61,233 nucleotides of DNA from SIG454 sp045578465 (lineage in GTDB: Bacteria > Bacillota > Clostridia > Monoglobales > Monoglobaceae), in the NCBI GenBank assembly GCA_045578465.1, contig JAZNKJ010000028.1, positions 1-61,233 on the forward strand, written 5' to 3'. Numbering within the stretch: the first letter of the stretch is position 1; each line of letters begins with the position of its first letter. Both the position numbers and the translations under genes were made by a program. This document shows positions 52,619 to 59,633 of this stretch, in pieces. The notes beneath the pieces were generated by a model that worked only from the letters and a program-made list of their open reading frames with translations, ran no database searches and was not told the DNA's origin.

Positions 52619-53926
52619 ATGGCTCAGAACTACTACCAAAAAGAAATCGAAACTATGCCAGCTTCCGATATGAAAAAGCTTCAATCGGAGAAACTCAGAA
52701 AACAGGTAAGACATGTTTATGACAATGTGGAATACTATCGCAATCTCATGGACAAAAAAGGCGTTAAACCTGAGGACATCAATGGAATCGAAGACCTTCA
52801 TAAGCTTCCGTTCCTCACAAAAGCGGATTTAAGAGACGCTTATCCTTACGGATTGCTTGCTAAACCCCTTGATGAATGTGTTCGCATTCAATCCACATCA
52901 GGCACAACCGGACGCCGTGTCGTTGCTTTCTATACACAACACGATGTCGACCTTTGGGAAGACTGTTGTGCCCGCGCAATCGTTGCAGCAGGGGGAACAA
53001 AAAAAGATGTTTGTCAGGTTGCTTACGGCTATGGCCTTTTCACAGGCGGCGCAGGACTTCACGGCGGCTCTCACAAGGTTGGATGTCTTACTCTTCCTAT
53101 GTCATCAGGCAATACCGACCGTCAGATTCAGTTTATGTCTGACCTTGGCGCAACAATCCTTTGTTGCACACCTTCTTATGCTGCATATATCGGCGAGTCT
53201 TTAAAAGAGCAAGGATATAAACCTGAGGATATTCCTCTTAAAGCAGGTATCTTCGGCGCAGAACCCTGGACAGAAGAAATGCGCAGAGGCATTGAAGAAG
53301 CTCTTGGAATAAAAGCTTATGACATTTACGGTCTTACGGAAACTTCCGGGCCTGGGGTTGCGTTTGAATGCAGCGAGCAAACAGGTATGCACATAAACGA
53401 AGACCACTTCCTTGCAGAAATCATTGACCCTGACACAGGAGAGGTTCTTCCCGAGGGCGAAAAGGGTGAGCTTGTGTTCACTTCCCTTGACAAAGAGGCT
53501 TTTCCTCTTCTCCGTTACAGAACAAGAGATATCTGTGTTCTTTCCCGAAAAAAATGTTCCTGCGGAAGAACTCTTGTTAAAATGGCAAAGCCTATGGGCA
53601 GAACAGACGATATGCTTATCATTAGGGGAGTTAATGTGTTCCCAAGCCAGATCGAAACCGTTCTTCTTAATGAAGGCTATCAGCCGAACTATCAGATAAT
53701 CGTTGACAGAGCAAATAATACAGACACCTTCGATGTCCATGTTGAAATGACTCCTGAGCAATTCACAGATAAAGTAGGCGATGTTCTTAAAATGGAAAAA
53801 GCCCTTGCAAACGCTATGAAAACTATGCTTGGAATAAACCCTGCGGTTCATCTTGTTCCGCCGAAAAGCATCGTCCGAAGCGAAGGTAAGGCAGTTCGCG
53901 TAATCGACAAGCGTAAGCTGATTTAA
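52619..53926 (+). CDS. paaK: Phenylacetate-CoA ligase family protein
   Basis: ATP-dependent acyl-adenylate/CoA ligase of the PaaK group. 435 residues: AMP-binding P-loop STSGTTGRRVVAF near 91, YGLTETSGPG (acid-activating site), RTRDI and the C-terminal GRTDDMLIIRGVNVFPSQIE. In anaerobes this type is often paired with an ACT protein and linked to aromatic amino acid breakdown through aryl-pyruvates to aryl-acetyl-CoA. True substrate could be phenylacetate, indoleacetate or another aryl acid. Controlled by the T-box leader just upstream. AAGGAAGG RBS. Confidence 0.9.
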   Translation: MAQNYYQKEIETMPASDMKKLQSEKLRKQVRHVYDNVEYYRNLMDKKGVKPEDINGIEDLHKLPFLTKADLRDAYPYGLLAKPLDECVRIQSTSGTTGRRVVAFYTQHDVDLWEDCCARAIVAAGGTKKDVCQVAYGYGLFTGGAGLHGGSHKVGCLTLPMSSGNTDRQIQFMSDLGATILCCTPSYAAYIGESLKEQGYKPEDIPLKAGIFGAEPWTEEMRRGIEEALGIKAYDIYGLTETSGPGVAFECSEQTGMHINEDHFLAEIIDPDTGEVLPEGEKGELVFTSLDKEAFPLLRYRTRDICVLSRKKCSCGRTLVKMAKPMGRTDDMLIIRGVNVFPSQIETVLLNEGYQPNYQIIVDRANNTDTFDVHVEMTPEQFTDKVGDVLKMEKALANAMKTMLGINPAVHLVPPKSIVRSEGKAVRVIDKRKLI

Positions 53927-53944
53927 AAGGAAGGAGATTTTAAA

Positions 53945-54376
53945 ATGGCTATTAAACAATTAACAGTGTTTGTTCAAAACAAAAAAGGAGCAATTGTTTC
54001 AATTACAGATATTCTTGCTAAAAACAATGTGAATTTAAGAGCACTTTCTATTGCAGAAACAGAAGATTTTGGCATCCTCCGTCTTATTGTAAACGACGAG
54101 GAAGCTGCCGAAAAGGTTCTAGGCGAGCAAGGTTATCTTATTAAGACAGTTGATGTTGTTGGCGTTAAAATCGGAGATGCTCCCGGCAAGCTTACCTCTG
54201 CCCTTGATGTTCTTGATAAGGCAGATATAAATGTTGAATATCTTTACGCTTTTATGGCCAGAACAGAAAAACACGCCTATGTTGTTTTAAGGGTTGAGGA
54301 CAACAATATCGCTGAAACCGCCCTGGAAAAAGCAGGTTTCCACCTCATAACCGAAGCGGATATAAACAAATTATAA
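53945..54376 (+). CDS. Double ACT-domain protein
   Basis: 143 residues made of two ACT domains (about 3-67 and 70-140), the first with QNKKGAIVSITDILAKNNVN and the second with GDAPGKLTSALDVLDKADIN. ACT domains bind amino acids, so this is likely a sensor subunit for the adjacent ligase; binding of Phe, Tyr or Trp is inferred from that context. 18 bases after the ligase, in one operon ended by a terminator. Confidence 0.9.
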   Translation: MAIKQLTVFVQNKKGAIVSITDILAKNNVNLRALSIAETEDFGILRLIVNDEEAAEKVLGEQGYLIKTVDVVGVKIGDAPGKLTSALDVLDKADINVEYLYAFMARTEKHAYVVLRVEDNNIAETALEKAGFHLITEADINKL

Positions 54377-54380
54377 TAAA

Positions 54381-54419
54381 CAAAACGGTATTCTTTGAAA
54401 GAATGCCGTTTTTATTTTG
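54381..54419 (+). terminator. Terminator after the ACT gene
   Basis: AAAACGGTATTCTTT-ga-AAGAATGCCGTTTTT with one G-T type mismatch, then ATTTTG. Confidence 0.88.
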
Positions 54420-54473
54420 TATATTTCTTCTTAAAAAACCAATAATAAAAGCATATCAAAGGGAGGAATTAAA

Positions 54474-54731
54474 ATGACAGAGTTTACTTATGAAATCAAA
54501 GACCAATTTGGCATTCACGCAAGACCTGCGGGACTTTTAATTAAAACTGCGGAGAAATTCAGCTCTCAGATAACCTTAATTAAAGACGGCAAAGAGGCAG
54601 ACGCAAAAAAGCTGTTCGGAGTTATGGGGCTGGGGGTTAAAACCGACGATAAAGTAACTATCAAAATAGACGGAAGCGATGAAAACGAGGCAAAGGACGC
54701 CCTTTTGAAATTCTTTCAGGAAAATTTATAG
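54474..54731 (+). CDS. HPr-like phosphocarrier with altered regulatory site
   Basis: 85 residues, whole HPr fold. His15 in FGIHARPAG, the site phosphorylated by enzyme I, is kept. The regulatory Ser46 of Gram-positive HPr is Lys here (AKKLFGVMGLGV, Lys46), so HPr kinase could not phosphorylate it. It may be a second HPr for a separate PTS or regulatory use; no enzyme I or ptsK gene is nearby. GGGAGGA RBS. Confidence 0.9.
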   Translation: MTEFTYEIKDQFGIHARPAGLLIKTAEKFSSQITLIKDGKEADAKKLFGVMGLGVKTDDKVTIKIDGSDENEAKDALLKFFQENL

Positions 54732-54827
54732 AAATTCTCCTTTTTTCTCTTGAAAAGTTTCGAAATATATGGTATTCTTATGAAAATGTGTTTAAAATAC
54801 AACTTTTCAAATTTGGGGGAGCACAAA

Positions 54828-56801
54828 ATGATTAAGGAAATTATTAAAAAGATGTCCTTTGAGCAAAAAGCACAGATGCTCACCTATTACAGTCTTCTTG
54901 ACACTATGGAATTTGAGGAATTTGGTATTCCGAAAATGGTTATGGCTGACGGGCCTCACGGTGTAAGACCTCTTGCCGGCACACCGGAAAGCATAAAAGG
55001 CGGCAGCACAGCATATCCTACTGCGTCCGCCCTTTCTTCAACCTGGAATCTCACTCTTGCCTACGAAACAGGGGCAAGTCTTGGAAGAGAATGTCTTGCT
55101 CAGGGAGTTGATGTTCTTCTCGGTCCAGGCGTTAACTTAAAGCGTTCTCCTCTTTGCGGAAGAAACTTTGAATATTTTTCAGAGGATCCCGTCCTCTCCG
55201 GAGAAATGGGGGCCGGGTACATAAAAGGTCTTGAAGCTCAGGGCGTTGGCTCCTGCCTTAAACATTATGCCCTTAACAATCAAGAGACAACACGCTCTCT
55301 TATAAATGTTGAGGTTGATGAAAGAACTCTTCATGAAATTTATCTTAAACCTTTTGAAATTGCGATTAAAAAAGGAAAGCCTGCAAGCATTATGGCTGCA
55401 TATAATCAGGCTTTCGGCAAATATTGCAGCGAGAACAAAAAGCTTTTTGATATTCTCCGCAAAGAATGGGATTACGAAGGCGCAATTATCTCCGACTGGG
55501 GTGCAGTTAAAGACGCTGTCGCTTCTTTCAAAGCAGGTCTTAATTTGCAAATGCCTTCAAATAAAAATTTAGCTGACCAGCTTAAAGCAGGCATAGAAAA
55601 AGGTGAAATAAACGAAGTGCAGATTGATGATGCACTGGAAAAACTCCTTGCTTTTATCTTCTATCTTAAAGATAGTGTAAAATGTGCCGATAAATATGAC
55701 CGCGAAAAACAGCATCAGGACACATACAAAGTTGCAAAAGAGGCTATAACCCTTCTTAAAAACGATAATAATATTCTTCCTATTACAAAGGAAAAGTATA
55801 AAAAGATATTTGTCTTGGGCGGATGGGCAGAAAAGCCACAGATTATGGGCGGAGGAAGCTCAATTGTCTTTACGGACGCCGAAATGATAGCCTCTCCTCT
55901 TGAAGAAATCAAAAATTTCGCCGGGGATGACATCGAAATCGTATATCAGGACTGTTATACGGAAATTGATAAGACAAACCTTGCCGCAACAACTGTTCGA
56001 GGTAAAAAACTTGCCAAAGAGTGCACCGACGATGATTTGGTACTTTTATTCATAAGCTCTCCAAACGCCGAGACAGAGGGCCTCGACCGTAATTCTATAC
56101 ACTTTGAAAACTACATAAATGAAATTGTTCGTTTTTATTCTGTAAGTTGCAAGAATGTTGCAGTTGTTATGCAGACAGGTACGGCTTATACACCATACGC
56201 CTGGGATAAATCGGTGGGCGCAATCGTCCAGATGTGGCTCTGTGGCGAAGCAGGCGGTCAGGCAATTGCCGATATCCTTTTCGGCAAAGTTAACCCAAGC
56301 GGAAAGCTTTCCGAAACTTTCCCAAGTAAGCTCCGCGAGAACTTTGAGCATGTCGGTCTTGAAGACACCATTACATATAATGAAGGTTTTGAAATCGGCT
56401 ATCGTTATTACGATAAACACCCTGAGGAAATCTGGTTCCCATTCGGTCATGGCCTTTCCTATACAAGCTTTGAATATTCTAACCTTAACGCAAAAGTCGA
56501 GGACAAAGCTTTAAAAATCTCCTTTGATGTTAAAAACATCGGGGATATGGACGGGAAGGAAACCGCTCAGGTTTATATCGGCAAAAAGGACAGCGCATTT
56601 GTGCGACCGAGTAAGGAGCTCAAAGCTTTCTCCAAAGCCGAGATTAAAGCAGGTGAGACAACAACAGTTTCCATTCTTCTTCCTATTTCCGACCTGGCAA
56701 TTTATAATGAAACAAAATGGGAAGTTGAAAATGGCGAATATGAAATTTATATCGGCGCATCGAGCCAGGATATAAGACTTAACGGAAAAATAACTTTATA
56801 A
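54828..56801 (+). CDS. Glycoside hydrolase family 3 beta-glycosidase
   Basis: About 657 residues, no signal peptide, so cytoplasmic. N-terminal GH3 barrel with MADGPHGVRP, GPGVNLKRSPLCGRNFE and KHYALNNQE, and the nucleophile Asp near 223 in IISDWGAVKD. The alpha/beta sandwich and a C-terminal fibronectin III-like domain (about 570-650) follow. The order is that of beta-glucosidase/beta-xylosidase types. I chose ATG 54828 with GGGGGAG upstream; 26 extra codons are open before it. Substrate probably a plant- or diet-derived oligosaccharide, which is inference. Confidence 0.92.
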   Translation: MIKEIIKKMSFEQKAQMLTYYSLLDTMEFEEFGIPKMVMADGPHGVRPLAGTPESIKGGSTAYPTASALSSTWNLTLAYETGASLGRECLAQGVDVLLGPGVNLKRSPLCGRNFEYFSEDPVLSGEMGAGYIKGLEAQGVGSCLKHYALNNQETTRSLINVEVDERTLHEIYLKPFEIAIKKGKPASIMAAYNQAFGKYCSENKKLFDILRKEWDYEGAIISDWGAVKDAVASFKAGLNLQMPSNKNLADQLKAGIEKGEINEVQIDDALEKLLAFIFYLKDSVKCADKYDREKQHQDTYKVAKEAITLLKNDNNILPITKEKYKKIFVLGGWAEKPQIMGGGSSIVFTDAEMIASPLEEIKNFAGDDIEIVYQDCYTEIDKTNLAATTVRGKKLAKECTDDDLVLLFISSPNAETEGLDRNSIHFENYINEIVRFYSVSCKNVAVVMQTGTAYTPYAWDKSVGAIVQMWLCGEAGGQAIADILFGKVNPSGKLSETFPSKLRENFEHVGLEDTITYNEGFEIGYRYYDKHPEEIWFPFGHGLSYTSFEYSNLNAKVEDKALKISFDVKNIGDMDGKETAQVYIGKKDSAFVRPSKELKAFSKAEIKAGETTTVSILLPISDLAIYNETKWEVENGEYEIYIGASSQDIRLNGKITL

Positions 56802-56804
56802 AAC

Positions 56805-56836
56805 AAAAAAGACTATCCGCTATGGATAGTCTTTTT
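56805..56836 (+). terminator. Terminator after the GH3 gene
   Basis: AAAAAAGACTATCC-(gctat)-GGATAGTCTTTTT. Confidence 0.9.
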
Positions 56837-56970
56837 GTATGGGCAAATTAAGCCCCCAACATTTTTATTATATCACAGTCTGATGCCATTTGTAAAGAAA
56901 AATTTGTCGGTATCGATAAATTTCTCCCTATTAGCCAAAAAAATCCTTTACACTTTTTATATTTTGTCAA

Positions 56971-56999
56971 TTGAAATCGGCTTTAAAATGTGCTACTAT
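56971..56999 (+). promoter_or_regulatory. Extended -10 promoter of the orphan unit
   Basis: TTGAAA, 17 bp, TACTAT with TG at -15/-14 (TGCTACTAT). There is no normal-sized gene downstream before the hairpin at 57324. Confidence 0.7.
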
Positions 57000-57131
57000 T
57001 AAATCAAGGAAAGGAAGGTACAGTCCAATGAAAAAGTAACCTTAGCTTTTAAAAAGTAAAATGATTTGAAGGCTTTAAAAACACGGCGGTGTTACGCTTT
57101 ACATATATAAGGAAGGAAAAGAAAAAGAAAA

Positions 57132-57239
57132 ATAAAAATCAAAGCTAAATCAAATCAGGATTACATTTTAAAAGTCAAAAACCTTTCGTCTTTTGAAAAA
57201 GCACTCGGCCCCAGGGAAATCTCCTTTGAGAAAAAATGA
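57132..57239 (+). pseudogene. Possible 35-residue peptide or remnant lacking a normal start
   Basis: Open frame reading (I)KIKAKSNQDYILKVKNLS and ending FEKK. The only start-like codon is ATA, which overlaps the stop of the frame before it as ATAA. A single G-to-A change in ATGA would give exactly this. Its TGA overlaps the next ATG as ATGA. Protein-like composition, no family recognised. Confidence 0.25.
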
Positions 57240-57295
57240 AATTCGGGTTTAGGAAGTGGAAAAAAGCAAAAGACAGACGAAGAAAGAGAGGATAA
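57236..57295 (+). CDS. Candidate 19-residue basic peptide
   Basis: MKFGFRKWKKAKDRRRKRG: 11 of 19 residues are Lys or Arg. ATG overlaps the previous stop as ATGA. No good RBS of its own, so it would depend on coupling. Followed after 6 bases by a 9-codon ORF (57302-57331, MLDIKSEQK) with AGAGAGG upstream. Very short, so chance is a real alternative. Confidence 0.25.
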   Translation: MKFGFRKWKKAKDRRRKRG

Positions 57296-57323
57296 CAAAA
57301 GATGTTAGATATTAAGAGCGAAC

Positions 57324-57371
57324 AGAAGTGACCTCTGATTGCAGTTGGCAGTCAGAGGTCACTTCTCTTTT
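57324..57371 (+). terminator. Strong hairpin ending the orphan unit
   Basis: AGAAGTGACCTCTGA-(13)-TCAGAGGTCACTTCT, a 15-bp perfect stem, then CTTTTA. The T-run is short for so strong a stem. Confidence 0.75.
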
Positions 57372-57391
57372 ATGGGTAAATATCTAAATAT

Positions 57392-57423
57392 AAAAAAGCA
57401 CTTCTTCCCGAAGTGCTTTTTAA
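57392..57423 (-). terminator. Terminator after the GGDEF gene
   Basis: AAAAAAGCACTTC-ttccc-GAAGTGCTTTTT, usable in both directions; it ends the minus-strand GGDEF transcript. Confidence 0.85.
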
Positions 57424-57429
57424 ATTACA

Positions 57430-58011
57430 TTATACATTTATGCCTTTTTTGGACAGCTTATCCGCATAAAGCATCTCGTCTGCATACTTAAACGCTTCGT
57501 CAATATTGCCTTTAATAATTGAATATCCTTTTGATAAGCGTATGTCCCCGCTACCTTCAAGACGGCTTTTAAGAACGATTAACCGTTTTATAATCTCATT
57601 CTCAGAAACACTTTCAGCTACAACAGAAAATTCATCTCCTCCGATGCGGAAAACGCTGTATTTAGGTCTGGGGAAAACCTCCTCAAGAACTTTTCCTACC
57701 TGCTTTAAAACTCTGTCGCCCTCTAAATGTCCTTTTGTGTCATTATACATTTTAAAATCGTCTACATCAAAAAGAATAATCCCGTATGACTTTTTCGAAA
57801 TATTTTCTTTCATTCTTTTAATTCGGTTATTATAGGCTGTTCTGTTATTCAACCCTGTTAAAGCATCCGTAATTGCAAGTTCACGCCACATATCTGCTTC
57901 AGCTACATATTTAAGCTTTTTATAAAGCGAATGAATTTTAAGCAAAAGTCCCAAAATAATAATTAAAAGTACTCCTGTTATACTTGTTGTCAATACTGAA
58001 AATATCGTCAT
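57430..58011 (-). CDS. Membrane GGDEF-domain diguanylate cyclase
   Basis: 193 residues: one N-terminal membrane helix (about 11-28), a short linker, and a GGDEF domain from ALTGLNNRTAY with FDVDDFKMYND and intact GGDEF (124-128). It should make cyclic di-GMP. The RxxD inhibitory site before GGDEF is missing (sequence is YSVFRI), so no product feedback by that route. No exterior sensor domain. I chose ATG 58011 with GGGGAGA upstream; the frame is open 24 codons earlier. Confidence 0.88.
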   Translation of the reverse strand: MTIFSVLTTSITGVLLIIILGLLLKIHSLYKKLKYVAEADMWRELAITDALTGLNNRTAYNNRIKRMKENISKKSYGIILFDVDDFKMYNDTKGHLEGDRVLKQVGKVLEEVFPRPKYSVFRIGGDEFSVVAESVSENEIIKRLIVLKSRLEGSGDIRLSKGYSIIKGNIDEAFKYADEMLYADKLSKKGINV

Positions 58012-58097
58012 TATGCTCTCCCCACGCTGTTGTTTTGTCATATTCTTATGCGAAATTGTTATTTGAAAGAGGAATCTCTTCATTTAACCGTACAATT

Positions 58098-58117
58098 ATA
58101 CTCAATTTATTGAGTAT
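58098..58117. promoter_or_regulatory. Palindromic operator candidate 1
   Basis: ATACTCAAT-tt-ATTGAGTAT, a perfect 9-bp inverted repeat in the divergent gap between the GGDEF and XRE genes. Confidence 0.55.
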
Positions 58118-58122
58118 TGTCA

Positions 58123-58135
58123 ATACTTTAAGTAT
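58123..58135. promoter_or_regulatory. Palindromic operator candidate 2
   Basis: ATACTT-t-AAGTAT, a smaller palindrome 5 bases after the first and sharing the ATACT/AGTAT ends, as in paired Cro/CI-type operators. Confidence 0.45.
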
Positions 58136-58162
58136 GATAAAATTATTTTTGGTGATAAAAAA

Positions 58163-58363
58163 ATGATTAGTTACAAACCATTTTACGAAACTCTTTATAA
58201 AAAAGGCATTACGGAATATAATTTAATATTCAAACAAGGCTTTTCCGCCAACACTCTCCATCGCATAAAAAAGGGAGAAACAATCAGCACAAAAACACTT
58301 GATGCGCTTTGTTATGTTTTAGACTGCGAAATAAGCGATATAATCAAATTTGAAAAAGAATAG
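58163..58363 (+). CDS. XRE-family helix-turn-helix regulator
   Basis: 66 residues, almost only a Cro/C1-type HTH_26-like domain: YNLIFKQGFSANTLHRIKKG (helices 2-3) and TLDALCYVLDCEISDII. Such small single-domain regulators often control themselves and a neighbour. The palindromes in the divergent gap suggest it represses itself and perhaps the GGDEF gene. The stop codon is part of the terminator stem. Confidence 0.88.
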   Translation: MISYKPFYETLYKKGITEYNLIFKQGFSANTLHRIKKGETISTKTLDALCYVLDCEISDIIKFEKE

Positions 58364-58399
58364 CGCCAGGCTTTAAGCGACACCCGGCGCTATTTTTTT
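58361..58399 (+). terminator. Terminator including the XRE stop codon
   Basis: TAGCGCC-(18)-GGCGCTA then TTTTTTT. The TAG stop forms the first three bases of the stem. Confidence 0.85.
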
Positions 58400-58412
58400 A
58401 TATAGATATCAC

Positions 58413-58439
58413 TTATGAAATAATTTCAAATGTCACATT
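58413..58439 (-). pseudogene. Remnant of a barstar 3' end
   Basis: The minus strand encodes NVTFEIIS-stop, identical to the last eight residues of the intact barstar at 59634. A 31-base stretch (58410-58440) matches 59631-59661 with one difference, and similarity goes on into the downstream flank (TTTTTATATA-type). No upstream part of the gene is left. Confidence 0.7.
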
Positions 58440-58445
58440 TATATA

Positions 58446-58862
58446 TTATAAATTCTCTTTAATCTTTTCAATAATTTCAGCGTATTCGGAATCAGAAAGA
58501 GTTACTCTCTTCGGGTTCATGGCAAATACCCCGCCCCATTCAAACTCATCCTCATACTTTGGGACAAGATGAAAATGAAGGTGGCTTCCTGTATCCCCAT
58601 ATGCACCATAGTTTACCTTTTTCGGTGAGAACGCTTTATGAATTGCCTTTGATACTTTCGCAATATCTTCAATAAATTCTTCTCTTTCATTTTTGTCAAG
58701 GTCAATAATTTCGCTCACATGCTTTTTGTGAGCCACAACAACTCTTCCTTTATGGCTCTGCTCCTTAAATAAGTAAACCTTGCTTTGGGATAATTCGCAG
58801 ATTTTAATTCCAAACGCGTCCAACTTTTCATTTTCCATACAATAAGCACAATTTTTATCCAT
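58446..58862 (-). CDS. HIT family protein
   Basis: Histidine-triad nucleotide hydrolase or transferase. 138 residues: N-terminal CAYC, a core strand region VVVAHKKHVSEI, and the triad HLHFHLV (His94, His96, His98). I chose ATG 58862 because AAGGAG lies 7 bases before it; ATG 58868 is only 1 base from the RBS. Physiological substrate unknown. Its 3' end is 7 bases from the barstar remnant. Confidence 0.9.
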   Translation of the reverse strand: MDKNCAYCMENEKLDAFGIKICELSQSKVYLFKEQSHKGRVVVAHKKHVSEIIDLDKNEREEFIEDIAKVSKAIHKAFSPKKVNYGAYGDTGSHLHFHLVPKYEDEFEWGGVFAMNPKRVTLSDSEYAEIIEKIKENL

Positions 58863-58927
58863 ATCCATTCTCCTTAATAAGTTTTTATGATTAAGTTTCG
58901 TATCAAAGCAGGTGGATTGTCCATTTT

Positions 58928-59446
58928 TTAGCCATCAATCCCGTCTTCAATTACGATTTTATTTATTGTATCGTTTTCTATATAAAAATATATTTTCCTA
59001 AAACCAATATCATTTTCAGGGTCAAATAAGTAATAGTCAAACTCTACCGATTTAGAATGCACCAAATACTCCTTGTATAATTCTGTAAGCTTCTCCACGC
59101 TGTCCCCAACCTTAACACCTTTCGTCGTCTTATAGGCAGGAGAGGTGGTTGATATTTTATTTATTATGTTTTTATTATCATCAGAAAGTAAAGTTTTAAT
59201 TTCTATATCGCTATATTTGTTTATAATCCATTTAAAGCCGTCTCCGGAACCATTTTCTGTGCTTATAGGTTCCATATCAATCTTTGATATATCCGTATTT
59301 AATTCAATGGTTGCTGTTTCGGAAATCAAACAAAATTCAGACTTTTCTTCTTTATTCTTATGTTCACTGACTTTATTTGAGTCAGGAGCACATCCTGAAA
59401 TCAATAACATCAACATAGCCCCAAGTATGGCTATTAGTCTTTTCAT
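58928..59446 (-). CDS. Predicted lipoprotein of unknown function
   Basis: 172 residues. Signal peptide with lipobox LISGC (Cys19 lipidated). The mature part contains SPAYKTTKGVKVGDSVEKL and ELYKEYLV, a pattern seen in small SmpA/BLIP-like exterior domains, then FDYYLFDPENDIGF and YIENDTINKIVIEDG. Outer face of the membrane. No neighbour hints at a role. Own promoter at 59499-59527. Confidence 0.78.
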   Translation of the reverse strand: MKRLIAILGAMLMLLISGCAPDSNKVSEHKNKEEKSEFCLISETATIELNTDISKIDMEPISTENGSGDGFKWIINKYSDIEIKTLLSDDNKNIINKISTTSPAYKTTKGVKVGDSVEKLTELYKEYLVHSKSVEFDYYLFDPENDIGFRKIYFYIENDTINKIVIEDGIDG

Positions 59447-59498
59447 AAAAGGCCCTCCTCTTTGTATTTAAACTCAGTAAACGATTTATATTAAAGAC

Positions 59499-59527
59499 AT
59501 TATATCATTTCGCTCTAACTTTTTCAA
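59499..59527 (-). promoter_or_regulatory. Promoter of the lipoprotein gene
   Basis: TTGAAA, 17 bp, TATAAT with TG before the -10; it ends 14 bases from the left direct repeat of the barnase cassette. Confidence 0.75.
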
Positions 59528-59540
59528 CATTTTTATAAAT

Positions 59541-59600
59541 AAAAGGAAAAAGACATCCGATTGGATGTCTTTTTGTGGTGACTCCGAGGGGAATCGAACC
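59541..59600. repeat. Left 60-bp direct repeat (att-like)
   Basis: Identical over 60 bases to 60639-60698. It holds the tRNA-Glu terminator (59547-59574) and the last 25 bases of tRNA-Glu including CCA (59576-59600), in the same orientation. After 59600 the sequence leaves the tRNA, so this is a displaced 3' fragment. Confidence 0.92.
59576..59600 (-). pseudogene. 3' fragment of tRNA-Glu
   Basis: 25 bases covering CCA, discriminator, acceptor 3' strand and most of the T-arm, followed by the copied terminator. Not functional. Confidence 0.9.
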
Positions 59601-59633
59601 AACGCCCTAATGATTTTTGTATATAAATACCAC

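Larger units (their letters stand above)
57005..57371 (+). other. Orphan short transcription unit with micro-ORFs
   Basis: The 628-base stretch between GH3 and the GGDEF gene holds a good promoter, a purine-rich transcript of about 365 bases and a strong 3' hairpin, but no ordinary gene. It contains ATG-AAA-AAG-TAA after AAGGAAGG (57028). The same frame goes on through further stops to a 17-codon tail ending TAA at 57135. Then comes a 36-codon frame (57132-57239), then two tiny ORFs (57236-57295, 57302-57331). It could be a small RNA, a peptide locus or a decayed gene. Confidence 0.5.

Noticed and set aside
54750..54827. Longer N-terminus for the GH3 enzyme
   Set aside because: No RBS at 54750, while GGGGGAG precedes ATG 54828 and the GH3 fold starts there.
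57081..57092. Shared 10-mer CGGCGGTGTT between the orphan unit and the inverted repeat at 44884
   Set aside because: Too short and without matching flanks; most likely chance.
57028..57135. Stop-codon recoding (for example selenocysteine) in the frame MKK-stop-P-stop
   Set aside because: The stops are of mixed types (TAA, TAG, TGA, TAA) and no recoding element is apparent; decay or chance is simpler.
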